Both the position numbers and the translations under genes were made by a program. Positions 1 to 30,928 of a stretch of DNA of 64,000 bases are shown here, in pieces. Each line of letters begins with the position of its first letter. The stretch's first letter is position 1. This stretch comes from Symbiodinium natans (taxonomy: Eukaryota > Sar > Dinophyceae > Suessiales > Symbiodiniaceae), in NCBI GenBank assembly GCA_905221605.1, contig CAJNDS010002098.1, positions 483,374 through 547,373 of the forward strand, given 5' to 3'. The notes under the pieces were generated by a model that made no database searches, was not told the DNA's origin, and saw only the letters and a list, made by a program, of their open reading frames with translations.

Positions 1-429
1 CCTGAAGCTCCCCGCCGCAGGGGATGGATGATGCCGGGGTTCCCTGAAGAGACCGAGTGCTTGGCTCTTCAGGTTCTGAGGCTCTGGGGGGAAGGGAGGG
101 GGGGGGGGGGGGGTGCTGAGGAATGCGAAGGATCAGGGCATGCCGAGCGGAAATTGGGGGTCAGAGCAAGTAATCGGCTCGCATGGGAGATAGCTTCTTG
201 AACTGTGAGCGCCCTGCCATTCTAAACCTTGACCCGAAGCCGTAAGCCTGAAGGCGCAGCCCTGGATCTCGAAGCTTCACAGATGTGGTTCGCTTGGCTC
301 TAGGGCTTAGGGCTTAGGGATGTGAATTCCTCAGCATATGATGGCGGTGCCGTAAAGGGTTCCTCAAGCGATGACAGTCACTAGGACTCCAAGCCCGACA
401 TATCCAATCCCTGTAACTGTGAGCACTTC

Positions 430-525
430 TGACATGCGAAAGTCGCAAGTGTCGGCGTGGCTAGAGACGCCCGAACCATTCAAGCGTTGGACACAAAACG
501 ACGCCAAATGGATGCCCCAACGTTA
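430..525 (+). CDS. Possible short plus-strand coding segment
   Basis: The frame reads MRKSQVSAWLETPEPFKRWT and QNDAKWMPQR before a TAG. It is compositionally gene-like but without clear splice signals or a known domain. Confidence 0.2.
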
Positions 526-955
526 GCGTGCTTCCGCAACTACAGCTGCCGCTTTGCGACACTGATTCTTGAATTGTGCTAAAAACTAAAGATCAAAATT
601 AAAAAACAAAAAAAAGAAGGAGTTGGGAAGCCCGCCAGCGGCAATCAAACCATGGAGGATGAGAACACTCACGTAGTTGGTACGTTTTGCTAAGGTCTTG
701 CCAGGCATTCACTACCTCTTGAATTGTCCTGCAAAACGGGCATATGGGAAGCCATGAGGATGAGAATGTGCTACGCGTTGACAGATCTTGCAAGGATTGC
801 TTGTGTCAAACCAAAGGCGGGGATGACGATGAGATCAGGCTGGGTTGATTGTTGGTTGGAGGGGCTGAACCAGTGGACCAAGGGGTCCAGAAGACCAGCG
901 TGGACCAGCGAACCGGGTCACTGCCAACAAAACAGGCACACAGAAAAACACACCA

Positions 956-20040
<19,085 letters not shown>

Positions 20041-20048
20041 CTGGGAGC

Positions 20049-20140
20049 GGTTTAGGGTTTAGGGTGCAGGCAGGGTTTAGGGGCTAGCGGTTAGGGGTTA
20101 GGGTTTGGGGTTTAGCGTTCAGGGTTTATGGTTTGGGGTT
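20049..20140 (+). repeat. TTTAGGG-type tract at an exon edge
   Basis: Degenerate heptamers starting about 9 nt upstream of the acceptor of exon 19985-20040. Confidence 0.8.
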
Positions 20141-20504
20141 AAAAAGCGCTCTCACCTACCAGTTTCCACCTGGCTTCTTTTGTGCAGTTGTAGTGCGTGA
20201 CACTCCCCTGTCCCAGTCCGACATCCCTGAATTGCTTCATCGATGTTCCCTACTCTGGATACTGCAGGATACTGCTACTTTTTTATGGCTGCAAACTGCC
20301 GGAAACGGCCTGGAGCCTGGGCTGCATGGTCCAAAAGCCCTCAATTCAACAGCTTCTGGCGGAGGATCCAAAGCGAAGCCGATTCAAAGAGGTAAGAAGC
20401 CCGGCATCATCATCAGCGGCGCTCCTGAGACTCTATACCCAAAAGGCTTTGGGGGGGGTTGATGTGATGTTAGCAGCTGTTAGCACTTCCAAGGTGTCCT
20501 TGAG

Positions 20505-21569
20505 TCAAGGATGCCCACGGACCCACAACGGACAATGACCAAGACCAGCTCTCCAAACCCGGCATAGATCTGGAACATATTCACCAAGACTCCTGAAGAT
20601 CCCTTGAGGGTTCCTAAGAATGACCCAGTCGTTGTTTTTTTCACTGCGTAAGTTTCTTCCGATCTTGGAACCATCATCGCTGGAGGCGGACGGCATGGAA
20701 AGTTTAGAAGCGCGTGCCAAAGAGCCGCCACGAAGAGTGGTGAGAACACAGATGTAGAAAGGCTTGAACATGAGCTGGCACGGACCTAGGTTTAGTGTCT
20801 TCCGTAGGTCCGCAGGGAGACACCCTTGAAAGCAAAAACCCATTGGCCCTCAAGGAGTAGGTGGCATGATCGTGGAGCACTTCCGTGAGCACGTTGATTT
20901 CGTTGCCGCGCACTTTCCGCCTGGGTAAAAACGAAAGCATGGCATAGGCAAGGTCCGTCACATAACCGGCAATGAACAACGCAAGTGCCTGCACAAGTCT
21001 GTGGCGGCATCCCGGCCGGCCTCTAGAAGGCATCAACCGCAGCAACAAACGAGCCCCCTGCATATGAGATTTATCACGGGCAGAGGAGGAGAAGGAGACT
21101 GCCATAAGAAAAGCTCGCGTCCTCCAAGGCTAAAGGAAGCTCCGGGATGGAGCGTTGCTGAAATATCTCCAAGGTGTAAGCCATAAGCCCGCACATGTAG
21201 AGGTAGGTGGAGGTAGCTGGCATCCAAAATGAATTGGAGAGATCCATAGCGAAAAACCATAGGCTGACCCGTAACAGCCGTGAGCCTGATCAAAGCACCT
21301 CATGACAAGCGGGAGGGAAGAATAAGCCAGCGTCGAGGGTAAGCAAGGCCAGTCCGTGGCATAGAAGAAAACGTAGCAAAAGAAGGAAAGGGCTCCCTGC
21401 TATGCTCGGGCCTACCCAATAGTAGTATAGGGTACGTTTTGGGGGCTCTACTTTTTGGATCCTCCCAGACTCCCAGGAGTCTGGGCAAGAGAGCTTTAAT
21501 CGCAAGATAGTCGGCAGGAGCGAAGGATCCGGAGAAATTCACGCAGGACTTCCAGCATGCATTAAACAC
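20505..21569 (-). pseudogene. Frame-broken relic of a membrane protein
   Basis: On the minus strand several overlapping frames each look like protein but none continues. Pieces include VNFSGSFAPADYLAIKALLP near 21.5 kb, TYLYMCGLMAYTLEIFQQRS near 21.2 kb, LVQALALFIAGYVTDLAYAM near 21.0 kb and CQLMFKPFYICVLTTLRGGS near 20.75 kb. The hydrophobic stretches suggest a polytopic membrane protein. Switches between frames occur without clear splice signals, so decay by indels is likelier than introns. Family not identified. Confidence 0.35.
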
Positions 21570-21599
21570 TCCCGTCTGAGGCTTCCGTCAAAAGAAAAC

Positions 21600-21777
21600 A
21601 CACACACACACACACACAGAGACAGAGAGAGAGAGAGAGAGACAGAGAGACAGAGAGACAGAGAGACAGAGAGACAGAGAGACGGAGAGACGGAGAGACC
21701 GAGAGACAGAGAGCCACAGAGACAGAGAGCCACAGAGACACAGAGAGACAGAGACACAGAGACACAGAAAGACACAC
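21600..21777. repeat. GACAGAGA-type degenerate repeat
   Basis: ACACAC followed by mixed GAGAGA, GACAGAGA and CCACAGA units. It produces long spurious LSVSLSLC frames on the minus strand. Confidence 0.85.
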
Positions 21778-21847
21778 GATGAGCAACAACAAAACGTCTT
21801 CGCAAAGGGCACCGGTATTGGGAATCTACCGGAAGATCCCCCTCGCG

Positions 21848-21879
21848 TCCTGGCATTCCTGGCATCGATGGCATCACGC
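21848..21879 (-). CDS. Candidate exon, Met/Pro/Gly-rich
   Basis: The minus strand reads GVMPSMPGMPG after an AG acceptor, the same composition as the linker exon at 19985-20040, so it may belong to the same gene. The donor and phase could not be fixed. It lies next to a degenerate GA-rich repeat. Confidence 0.35.
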
Positions 21880-22525
21880 CTGGCTATGTAAGATGTTGGG
21901 GTTTTGCTGTGGGTTTTGGTGCTTAGATGCGCAGGACATGAGCCTGGGGTTGCACGGTTCAGGCACTAGGACTTGGATGAAGTCCGAAGTTCTGTTTTTC
22001 CTGTGTTCCAGGCGCCCTGAAAACGTCAAGCGCAGCGCGTCGCCCAAATCTCAGCTATGGCAGCGATGGTTCTTGGTGCTAGTCGTGATGACTTTGTCTT
22101 CCATACACCCGGTCTAAAGTACCGAACTGCTTCATGGATGGAACCCAGCAACTTCGATGCCAGCGTACCTGGTAATGGTATCGACCTCAGGGTTAGGGGG
22201 TTGCTGCACCAAAAGCACACGTCGAGTCACCAGTTTTGGGCTAATGTTCAGGTGTGCAGGTCAATCAACTTCAGCAGCATGCCGGTTTGCAACAAGGTGA
22301 CAAGGTGTTCTAAAGCCGCACTGAGCTTCCGAAACGCGATGCTTGAAAGCACGAACAAAAACAATGCCCCCAACTCTGAACGGCTGCAGCACACACTTCG
22401 GGGCCAAAGAAGCCCTGAACGGGAGACACCTTTGTGAAAACTGCATCTTCCGCTCTCAATCCCTACGGCTAGGGTCCTGCACCCAAGGTCTCAAGCAAAC
22501 CAATGTCTACAAATACTGGCAAGAG

Positions 22526-22921
22526 CTAACTGTAAAAGGCGAGGCCTGCTACCCAACAGTTATGCTGAACCACATCGCACGACAAGTCAGGAGCCCTGCG
22601 CTGCCGCATTCTTCTCCTGACAGGCCACGAACGGCAGAGATGTTCGAAAGGGAGAAAGAGCTTTGAAGGACTTCCGTCTTCATTGTATCGCAATAACGGC
22701 TGACTGAGGGATTTGCGCGCACGGGCTTGGGGATTGAGAAGGCTGAGGTTGTGATAGAGTGCAAATTCATGGTCGGGATGCAACTCTGTCTCTGACACCT
22801 GTCGCGAAAAACGCTCTCTCGTACCTGGGTTCAGATAAGGATAGCGCGCAGGAAGGGCATGATATGCTTGAGCTACAGGCACATTTGCGGAGGCATCAAA
22901 AAGTACTGCGAGCTTGGGCAA
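22526..22921 (-). CDS. 131-codon ORF, unknown, possibly part of the same relic
   Basis: The minus-strand frame reads, for example, KLAVLFDASANVPVAQAYHA and HPDHEFALYHNLSLLNPQAR. It is uninterrupted and free of low-complexity sequence, so it is probably coding or recently coding. It lies just upstream, on the same strand, of the membrane-protein relic. No domain identified; no ATG near its start. Confidence 0.35.
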   Translation of the reverse strand: MPKLAVLFDASANVPVAQAYHALPARYPYLNPGTRERFSRQVSETELHPDHEFALYHNLSLLNPQARARKSLSQPLLRYNEDGSPSKLFLPFEHLCRSWPVRRRMRQRRAPDLSCDVVQHNCWVAGLAFYS

Positions 22922-23774
22922 TCGAACCTCCTGAGCCCTTAACAGCTAAGGGGGCCCAAATAAACTCCTCCATCCGAAACGAACACTCGAAGGCCCCGAC
23001 GAAAAGCCCTACGAACTTGAAACGGAGCCTCCTCGTCAGGAGCAGAGACTTCACTAACTTCGGAGAGAGGGCTCATCGGGTCCTGGACCACGTGCGCTCC
23101 CGGCTTTTGACTTGTACTTGCTGTTTTTGGGGCTCCTTATCGGATTCATGTAGGGGTCTGGAATGGTCTGGAGCTGATCCTGTGGTGTTGCTCGTGGTGG
23201 CTGCGGCTAAAAAACAGTGGCTCCCTAAACTTCTTGAAAATACGGGAGAATCTCCCTACAGTTGTGGCAGTTATCCTCCAACGCCCCAATCCTCGAATGA
23301 GAAACGCAGGAGAAGCATCAGAGTACCAGAAAACATAGGTCTCAGCCCTGCAGGCCTCGAACCTCTCAAGCCTTCCAGCCCTCTGAAAGACCTGCAATGA
23401 TCATTAAAACCCTTCAAAGATTCCGCAGGGGAACGCAATTCATTCATGCATCCCGTCTTGAACAAACAGCAACCCCCACGCAAACCTCCTCAGCCTATTT
23501 GAGCTGGAAGCATGCAAATACTAAACCCTCCCTGATCCTGACACTGGACGCAACTCCACACACAGCCCTAGAAACCCTGTGCCTGCCTTGAAACTTACAA
23601 ACTTGGGGGCAGATGCACAATACGCATCTAGGGGAGCATCCAGAGATCATCTGTGGAGGGCATCTCTGAACAGACGTGTGCCAACCGTAACGCCGCAACG
23701 CGTTAATGAACGGAGAGTGCTCTACCTCAGTGCACTCCCAGTGCGCTACACTGCCGCCACTGAGGGCTACGCAC

Positions 23775-23842
23775 TGCTCCCCTGGCTGGGCCTCGGCCGC
23801 GGCCTCGCCAGCCTCGGCTTTCACCGCTGCGGGCGGGGGCGC
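23775..23842 (-). CDS. Candidate exon, Ala/Glu/Pro-rich with VKAE
   Basis: A 68-nt exon encoding APPPAAVKAEAGEAAAEAQP and GE, between an AG acceptor (CTGCTCCAG) and a GT donor (GTGCGTAG). It resembles the candidates at 24925-24968, 26272-26325 and 27455-27495, so these may be a low-complexity N-terminal region of the KH/RRM gene. That link is inferred only from strand and composition. Confidence 0.45.
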
Positions 23843-24429
23843 CTGGAGCAGAGCAGAGGCAAAGTATCCCTGTAGAGCGCCCGCCCAGAGAAAGCCGCAA
23901 AGAACCCGGCAAAGTGCTGCACCCTGGATCGCCCATCCAGGTCTGGTTCTGAACCGACATCGGCCCTCAAACTGCAACGCTATGCCCTGAGCCAAAGAAC
24001 CTGTGGTAAGGGGCCCTTCCCATAATCTTCCGGCATGGGCCTTTCTCGGATCGCGATCGCCCGCGCCCGACACTTCACCTTAAGTAAAGTCTCACGTAGG
24101 TTCTGCTGAGATTGTTGTGAGCTCCGCAGGCTTGCGTTTTGTGGGACTCAAGATTGGGGGGGGGGGGGGGATGTGTCTGATTGGGGTGCTTCATAGTCCA
24201 GGTACCGAGACAACGTGGCGCAAGGGTCGGTGTAGAGGGTTTGGTTCTTCATTTCCATGTAAGAGTCTGCACCTCACCCGATCCAAGAGTGCATCCCGAA
24301 ACCGAAAGCCAGTCGACCATAGCGATCCATGGCACACGGCCCTGAAGCTGCTACAAGCTTTCGACATCGACTCGAAGGGCTTATGAGGGGGTCATACTGT
24401 CAGCCTCCTGGATCTCCTGCGGCGAGCCT

Positions 24430-24538
24430 GGGTTTAGGGATTTTAGGATTTTAGGGTTTAGGGTTTAGGGTTTAGGGTTTAGGGTTTAGGGTTTAAGGTT
24501 TAGGGTTTAGGGTTTAGGGTTTAGGGTTGAGGGTGTAG
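24430..24538 (+). repeat. TTTAGGG array
   Basis: About thirteen heptamers, most exact, with one TTTAAGG and one TTGAGGG. One of the purest arrays of the window. Confidence 0.9.
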
Positions 24539-24924
24539 GGCCGCTTCCAGCTCAGGATCGCACTCACAGGGCTCAACGGCTCCTGCTGAAATCTTCCAAG
24601 ACAGCTTAGGGCTTTGGCGCTACGTGAGCCGGCCTTCGGGCATTCTGATAAGGTATGGGGGAGGGCTTTAGGGCTTTAGGGCTTAGGGGCGTGTTAAGTC
24701 TGCGGTCCAGTGCCAAGCCTAGAAGCCTAACCGGCCTAACCTTAACCCTCCATTCTACACTGCTAGAAGCCTGGGGGAACTTTGTGAGAAGCGTAGAGTA
24801 GCTCGGAGATTGTCAGTGAAGAGCTTGCGCCTGAAGTTGTTTGATTCTCTCCTCGCCTATTTCTCCCTGACTGTTTAGCGTTTCCGTTTCTTCCGCCCTG
24901 AGCCTTCTCCCCCCCAAACTGCAC

Positions 24925-24968
24925 TCAACAGACGCCTCGGCCTTCACAGCCGACTCCACAGCTGCTGC
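24925..24968 (-). CDS. Candidate exon, Ala/Glu-rich with VKAE
   Basis: A 44-nt exon encoding AAAVESAVKAEASV between an AG acceptor and a GT donor (GTGCAG). It contains a VKAE tetrapeptide like the neighbouring candidates. No domain is recognisable. Confidence 0.42.
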
Positions 24969-26271
24969 CTGCCGAGGGCAGGGAACATGGTGCAGCACTA
25001 ACTTCTGGTTTCGGGCAAAAAAAATTCAGGGGTTCTGCTTGGTCTACCGGACTTGAGTTTCTCGACAGTGAGGTTACGGCGCCTGCAAGTGTCACGGCTT
25101 CATATTTGGGAGGGTCCTCCGAAACACAAGCAACAAATTGCTCGCTGACTGAAGCTCGTATGGATTGACTGCCAGAGGGCCCAAGGCGTCTTCGTGCTAC
25201 CTGGGCGCTTTAAGCATGTTTTGCTGCTCTCGGGTCTCCAGAGCGCAAAGAGTGTTGCCGAATTACGCTTTCTTGTGTAGAAAATACACGAATCGGCTTC
25301 TTGCGCTGTACCCTTTCTCAGGCGTGGCGATGGTGGTTTGGATCGATTTTGGCCAACATCTCCAACGCCAACACAAGTAAGGTTCAAGCTGCACAGAACT
25401 CTCGGGGGAGAGCGCGACGCACAGCCACTCTGCCAGCAGTTGCTTATCAGATTGAAAACGCCACATCCCCAGTGCTGAAGCCATTCTGGGCTTTTTGTGG
25501 CCCTAAGCTCAAACCCTCAGTTTGCGGACCTTGACCCCCCGAAATCGAAAACCCGATTACCCAAAACAAAGATGGAACTCCAGAGTCAAGCAAATGCCTG
25601 CAACACCAATTCATTCGCGATGGCTCAACCTGCACTCAGAGCGCCCAAACTTTCTACTACCCTAAACCTTGGACACAAACAGACGGCAGAGGGGGCCTTT
25701 CGCGGTTTCGTGGGAGCTGCCTGACAGACGAGGGAAGCCCTGGATTTAACAGGCGGCAGAGCTTGTACTCGTTTAAGCTGAGGTGTTGGCAGTTTGGTGT
25801 TCAGGTGGGTTTGGAGTTCAAGCTTTCGGAATTACGGCCTAAAGTTTAGGGCTTAGGATTGTGGGATTGACGTTCCCGTTACAGAGATCAAAACTAGCCC
25901 GTGCAGAAGTACCAGCGAATGAAGTCAGAGGGTCTTGTGCCCCACGTCGTCACGCAGATTCTCTCGCGCCACTTTTGCCATACCAATTTTTCATGGTAGT
26001 GGTGACTTGCAGAGCTGCAGACTCCAGTAACAATGCAGCATGAGATCGTATCCTACGTGTGCATATGCAAGATCCCAAAAAACGAGATACCGGAGTCCGT
26101 GTGGGAGAGAAATATGGACGATTTGCATCTTTGAAGCATAAGCTTTTCAAGGTTACAACGCCCAAAGATGCCAGAACAGGAAAAGCCCCGCAGAGTTGTT
26201 GATGTTTCTTCTGAGACAAACGCAGCACATTAACTCTTCAACGAGCACACGAAACAAAACAAAAAGCGTAC

Positions 26272-26325
26272 CGGCGTCTCCGGCCTCGGCTTCCGTAATT
26301 TCGGTCTTCACTCTCGGCCTCGGCT
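26272..26325 (-). CDS. Candidate exon, acidic with VKTE
   Basis: A 54-nt exon encoding PRPRVKTEITEAEAGDA, bounded by an AG acceptor (CTCCAG) and a GT donor (GTACGC). The VKTE sequence fits the sumoylation consensus (hydrophobic-Lys-x-Glu), as do VKAE sites in two nearby candidates. Function unknown. Confidence 0.42.
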
Positions 26326-26367
26326 CTGGAGCCGCGCATGAGGCTTCTGTGCCCTTCACTGGGTGGC

Positions 26368-26456
26368 TGTCAAAATTATGGTCCCTGTTTGGATCCCTAT
26401 TGTAATACGGCACCTAATATTTGGGGTGTCCAAGAGGGGACCCTAATTTTGACAAC
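26368..26456. mobile_element. MITE-like element with GTCAAAATTA ends
   Basis: GTCAAAATTATGGTCCCT at the left and AGGGGACCCTAATTTTGAC at the right are inverted repeats of about 18 bp. Confidence 0.6.
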
Positions 26457-26877
26457 TACCCAACTTTCAAAAGGCGATTTCACGGAGAGCTTCACAATGG
26501 CTCGTAAGGGGGCTGGGTGTCTTTAGGGGCTTGGCATAAGGTTTTCAGGAGTCTGTGGATTACAGGGCGTGGCCTGCATCTCTCCCGGAGCAAAACCACG
26601 CATGCAATACTTTCAGTGCAAGGCAACGGCCCAGGATCCTCGGCCCTCCAACGGCCCTCAACGGCCCCTCAACCAAACCACACCCGCTAGGGGTTTAGGG
26701 CTTCAGGGGTTTAGGGGCTTAAGGGGTTTTTAGGGTCTCCGAGCCCCGGGCACGGGCAGCTTCTGCTTTGGCGCCTTACCCGTGGGGAGCCCGGGCTCAC
26801 CGGATGCGGGGACCTCGCTTGCGCATTGGGGCCCTGATAGGCTGACAGGGAGCCAACAAAAGAGGTCGAATAACATG

Positions 26878-26963
26878 GGTCGGAATAATTTCTAATAGTA
26901 TTCCCTTATGGTCCCTTTTATCATCATACTAGAACCCTATTCTAACTATTGTGGCCCTATATT
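26878..26963. mobile_element. MITE-like element, family 2, inverted copy
   Basis: It reads GGGTCGGAATAATTTCTAAT ... CTATTGTGGCCCTATATTA, the reverse complement order of the 12001 copy. Confidence 0.55.
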
Positions 26964-27454
26964 ATGACTCCTGGGGCGAAGTCCAATACCCTCGGGTCTC
27001 AACTTCCGTGCTGAAAAAAGTTGGGAGGGCACCTTGGGATCTGGACCCGTTGGGTTCCTGCAGTCTAACCACCCAAAAGAAACCTGTTGAAGCCCAATGT
27101 CCAAGCCACAGCAACATGTGACGTAGCTTCGATGGCCGAAGATCAGCATGCTCTACGGAGAGCTGTGATTGCAGCCGTTGCAGCTGAGCCCGAATCAGTT
27201 ATCACAAGATCCAAGCTTCAAGTGCGCACTTTGAAGCACACAGCCGCTTCTTTGCTTGGGCTTACAAGTTAACAGCTTCTCAGCCTCCGCAACCCATGAA
27301 GTCAAGATGGCGGCAAAAGGCTTCCGGGGAGTCATGACAAAGGGGCCCAGTGGCTTGCTGGAAGAGACTCTAAATCCCATATCCTCCTCTTCAAAGCCCC
27401 TTTTTGCCTTCTTAAGCCCCTGGACGTTTCTTGCACAAAATGCTCTTCCACAAA

Positions 27455-27495
27455 CTTGCAGAAAGGACTGGGGCAGCGGCTGCCTTCACAGGAGC
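27455..27495 (-). CDS. Candidate exon, Ala/Pro/Lys-rich
   Basis: After an AG acceptor the minus strand reads APVKAAAAPVLSA, similar in make-up to the other Ala-rich candidates. The donor is not fixed. A second reading frame here gives Cys-rich sequence, so the assignment is weak. Confidence 0.28.
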
Positions 27496-29274
27496 CTGGC
27501 CGTTCAGGGGGCTTGGGCTCGATTTCGGGGAGCTTCGGGGGCTTGGGCTGCCGCCATTTAGTAATTAGAGCCCCCAGAAAGCCGCCTCGCCCCGCGCCAC
27601 GGCCGCGGACACAATCGCCACGGAATCCTGGTATGCCACGCGGTACCTTTCGCAGGGCGGGGGGCCTTTGACATCTTTGAGCTTGCTCTGCGAGAGGGTG
27701 AGAGTGAGAGGTGTTTTTGTTGCCTTGGGGCTTGTCAGCCCTTTGGAGCTCTGGGTTTAGGGAAGCTTTGTTTTGCAGGCCAACAAAAAACACTTTTGCA
27801 CCAATGCATGACCCCCTCCCTGCCCTCCCCCCTTCATGCATCTGCTTCTATAAGCAAGAGTTCCCAAGCTTGGTGTCCGCAGCGCCTTCCCAAGGAACAG
27901 GCCCCGTCTGCCCGGAAGAGTCCGAAACTAAGCAAAGAGAATCTAACCCCCCCCCCCCCCCACCAAAAAAACAAACAGCCCAGAAACTTCGACCCCCCCT
28001 AAATACCCTCTCCAACTCACATGAAGAGGCCTACCGCCAGCACACCGACGGAGGGCACTCCCCGTTGGAGGGGTTGCCGTGCGGATTTCGTAGGCCTTGC
28101 ACTTGGGTTCAAGGCTCAGGTGTCTCTGGCACAGGGTCTCAGGCAGTTGTCGCCTTGGTACTTCTACTATGCTAGTGTCAACCCCAACCAGCGTGTGCGT
28201 GTGTGTGACATCTCGGAACATCTGAAAAAGAACCATGCTCACAGACGAAAGGCCCACCGCTCGAAGCGTGCAAGACCATGACGACGGCACATCGCAAGCA
28301 TCACTCGGGAGCACCATCCAAAGCCCAAAAGCACATTTCAAGAGGAGCATCTGCGCAGGAGCCTCTTGACTCTTGTCCCATGTAAAAAAAACTGCCGATA
28401 TCTGTACGTTATCTACAAAGACCACACCGGGCAGGGCTTCTGGCACGTGTCAAACCCATTGAAATCCTCAGCCAGCTCAGGCTCCTGATGCCCTCCACTG
28501 AGTCTACTGAGTGGAAATGTATCCTCGGCCTGATTTCGAATACCAAGCTGGTCTCGACCCGAACACGAGAACCGCTAAACCGCTCAATGCCCTTAAGCCG
28601 TTCTTAAACCCTCTTCAGCCTGGACTTCAAACGGACCCTCCCATTCATGACAGCCCCCAGCACATCGCTGAGGGCTTCTGCCGGTGTTTTTTCAAAGGTT
28701 AAGACCAATTGATACCCGAGTGAATTGAGTGGCCTGCAGAATGGAGCCACAACATGGAGTTTGTGCGCAAACTCTTGACAGATCCCTAAACCCAAAACCC
28801 TTCAAGCCCTCCCTAAGCGAACCAGAGGGAGGGATGTTGCCATCCAGCTCCTGCTCCACAAGTCCACAAGTCACCATCCCAGGCCTATCGCGTCGTTCTC
28901 TTGGAGGATGGTCCACTCGCCTTTCTTCAACGCCTTTCGCAGCTTATAATAAGGCTTTCTTAGATTTAACTCTGCTCTCTCTTTTATTGTTGTTTATTAT
29001 TTTTTTGTTTGGGGGGGGGGGGGGGGGGGGGGGTCAAGGCTTCCAAGTGGTCGTCAAACGCAATGACAACCTTTTCATCTGCAAACGGCATCTGCTACAT
29101 GGCAAGCATTTGCGGCCTCCGAGCTGTCTCCTTCAGCTAGAACCCTCAACTCCGAGTCACCCGAAACCTCGAAGACCTCGATGTTACCCTCGGGGAGGAG
29201 CACGGTTTCTTAGGGGTAGAGCAAGCCTGGGAAGTCCTGATCGACGTTCGGCTCTCTTAGACTTGGCCGGCTTT

Positions 29275-29394
29275 GGGGTTTGGGGTTTAGGGTTTCGGGT
29301 TTCGGGTTTCGGGTTTAGGGTTTCGGGTTTCGGGTTTCGGGTTAGGGTTTGGGGTTTAGGGGGTAGGGGTTAGGGGTTAGAGGTTAGGGGGTTA
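29275..29394 (+). repeat. TTTCGGG/TTTAGGG array
   Basis: About fifteen units. Runs of TTTCGGG are expanded as blocks, followed by TTAGGGG units. It begins about 15 nt after the FHA exon's donor. Confidence 0.88.
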
Positions 29395-29409
29395 CATAGG
29401 TTCCTTCGC

Positions 29410-29472
29410 CCTCAGCACATGTGCGTCTCGCAGCGCCTTTCCGTTCACGAAGGTCCCGAAAGTCGATGAATC
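29410..29472 (-). CDS. FHA-domain exon
   Basis: A 63-nt exon in phase 0 at both ends, with AG acceptor (GGGCGCAG) and GC donor. It encodes DSSTFGTFVNGKALRDAHVL and R. The SS-x-x-GTFVNG-x-x-L pattern is the hallmark C-terminal part of forkhead-associated domains, which bind phosphothreonine peptides; the Ser and Asn that hold the phosphopeptide loop are present. The rest of the domain (GR and SRxHA motifs) should lie upstream at higher coordinates but was not found. It may be a separate gene or the N-terminus of the KH/RRM gene. A TTTCGGG/TTTAGGG array starts about 15 nt after the donor. Confidence 0.6.
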
Positions 29473-29494
29473 CTGCGCCCGGCAGCTCAACCTA

Positions 29495-29590
29495 CTTAAT
29501 CCCCTCCCCGAATAAAAACCCCCCCCCCCACCCCCTAACATTAAGAACCCCCAATATACTATAATATAACTATACTTAAAGGGGAGGATC
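29495..29590. mobile_element. MITE-like element, family 3
   Basis: TTAATCCCCTCCCC at the left, GGGGAGGATC at the right, with an internal ATATACTATAATATAACTAT shared with the element at 38420-38552. Confidence 0.55.
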
Positions 29591-30570
29591 ATAGATTGCG
29601 GCAGCTTCTGCTTGATTTGTGCTGTTTAGGCTTTAGGGTTTTAGGGTTGGAGGTTTAGGGTTCAGGGCTTTCGGGTTTAGGGGTTCTGCCTTGCTTTGCC
29701 TTTCTTTTCAGGGGGCGGAGGAGGGGCTTGGTGGCTGTGAGGCTTCGGAGCTTCAGGCTTGTTGGCTTTCGGGTTTCGCAGCTTCTTCTCAAGCCCATCA
29801 TGCGAGCATTGTTTTGCAAATGGGAGCCATCAATACACATTCTTTCAAAGCCCGCATGAACGCTTTCCAAAGCCATCATACGAGCATTGCGTTTGCAAAT
29901 GGAAAGGCTGTGCCCCACCCAACTCTCTCGCTCTTTTAAGGCGTTCAAGCTTGCTTCAAAGCACATATCAACCCTTTCCAACCCACGATGCAAGCGTTGT
30001 GCCTGCCCTTGACCGCACCGGAGGGGGGGGTTGTGCTTGACAGCACCAGGCTGGGGCTGTGCTTGACAACACCGCATGCGCAGTGGGGCTTGACAAAACC
30101 TACCCTACCTCCACACTGCGATGAAGAACCCTACCTCACGCACAACAACGTCGAAAGACCTAGGGTACTTAACACCACACTACTCAGTACCTCTAAACCC
30201 GACCTAATGCCACACCACGGCAAAAAACCCTCCCTTGCAAACATCCCACTGATTCAACAAAGCGGTCGCGTCAAGGGCATCCCCCTACAATAAACATAGT
30301 CAACCCACACTTCCTGATAAATCCGACAGAGCAGACAAACCCAGTATGGAGCCATCTGTGTATGTTGTACTTTTGTAGGAGCACCTCCATTTTGCAGGAA
30401 TGCCTCTATTTCCTCTAAACTTAAAAGGAAACTCCCCACCATTTTCATCATTTATCTTCCCAGGAACCCACCCCCACCGCCCACCCCCATTCTCATTTGA
30501 CTGAGACTTTGCAGCTTCTTGGGATCTTCATCAGATGTGAATGGTTTTGGAGCTTGGGAGCTTCGGGGTC

Positions 30571-30612
30571 CTTGATGAAAACGCGACGCATGACCTCGCC
30601 ATCAGCCGCACC
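30571..30612 (-). CDS. Candidate exon, unknown protein
   Basis: A 42-nt exon, AG acceptor and GA donor, phase 0 to 0, encoding GAADGEVMRRVFIK. No family is recognised. It could be part of the FHA-containing gene downstream. Confidence 0.35.
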
Positions 30613-30863
30613 CTGTCCAGGAACAAGCACTACACTGCACAACACAAGATTGCGCAGGAGTCTGAGTTTGTAATGCTTTTCTTTGGCTTCCGTTTTCAAT
30701 CCATCTTCTGTCCCTCGAGTCTCCAAACCCTTGAAACCCGAGCGCTCTCCTTCACTACACGCTAGTCCGACTCAAACGAAGTGAACTCTTGAAATGTTTG
30801 GGCTTTGGTTCGGGCTCAAGGAAGCTTCTGGATTCCAGCAGAAACGCACGGACACACCGTGTT

Positions 30864-30868
<5 letters not shown>

Positions 30869-30920
<52 letters not shown>

Positions 30921-30928
30921 CACCTACA

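Noticed and set aside
22759-23400. 213-codon plus-strand ORF
   Set aside because: The composition changes along its length and no motif is visible; the antisense frame 22526-22921 looks more protein-like.
24270-24386. EF-hand-like plus-strand segment (LLQAFDIDSKGL)
   Set aside because: Only half a loop is present and no flanking exon or second loop was found.
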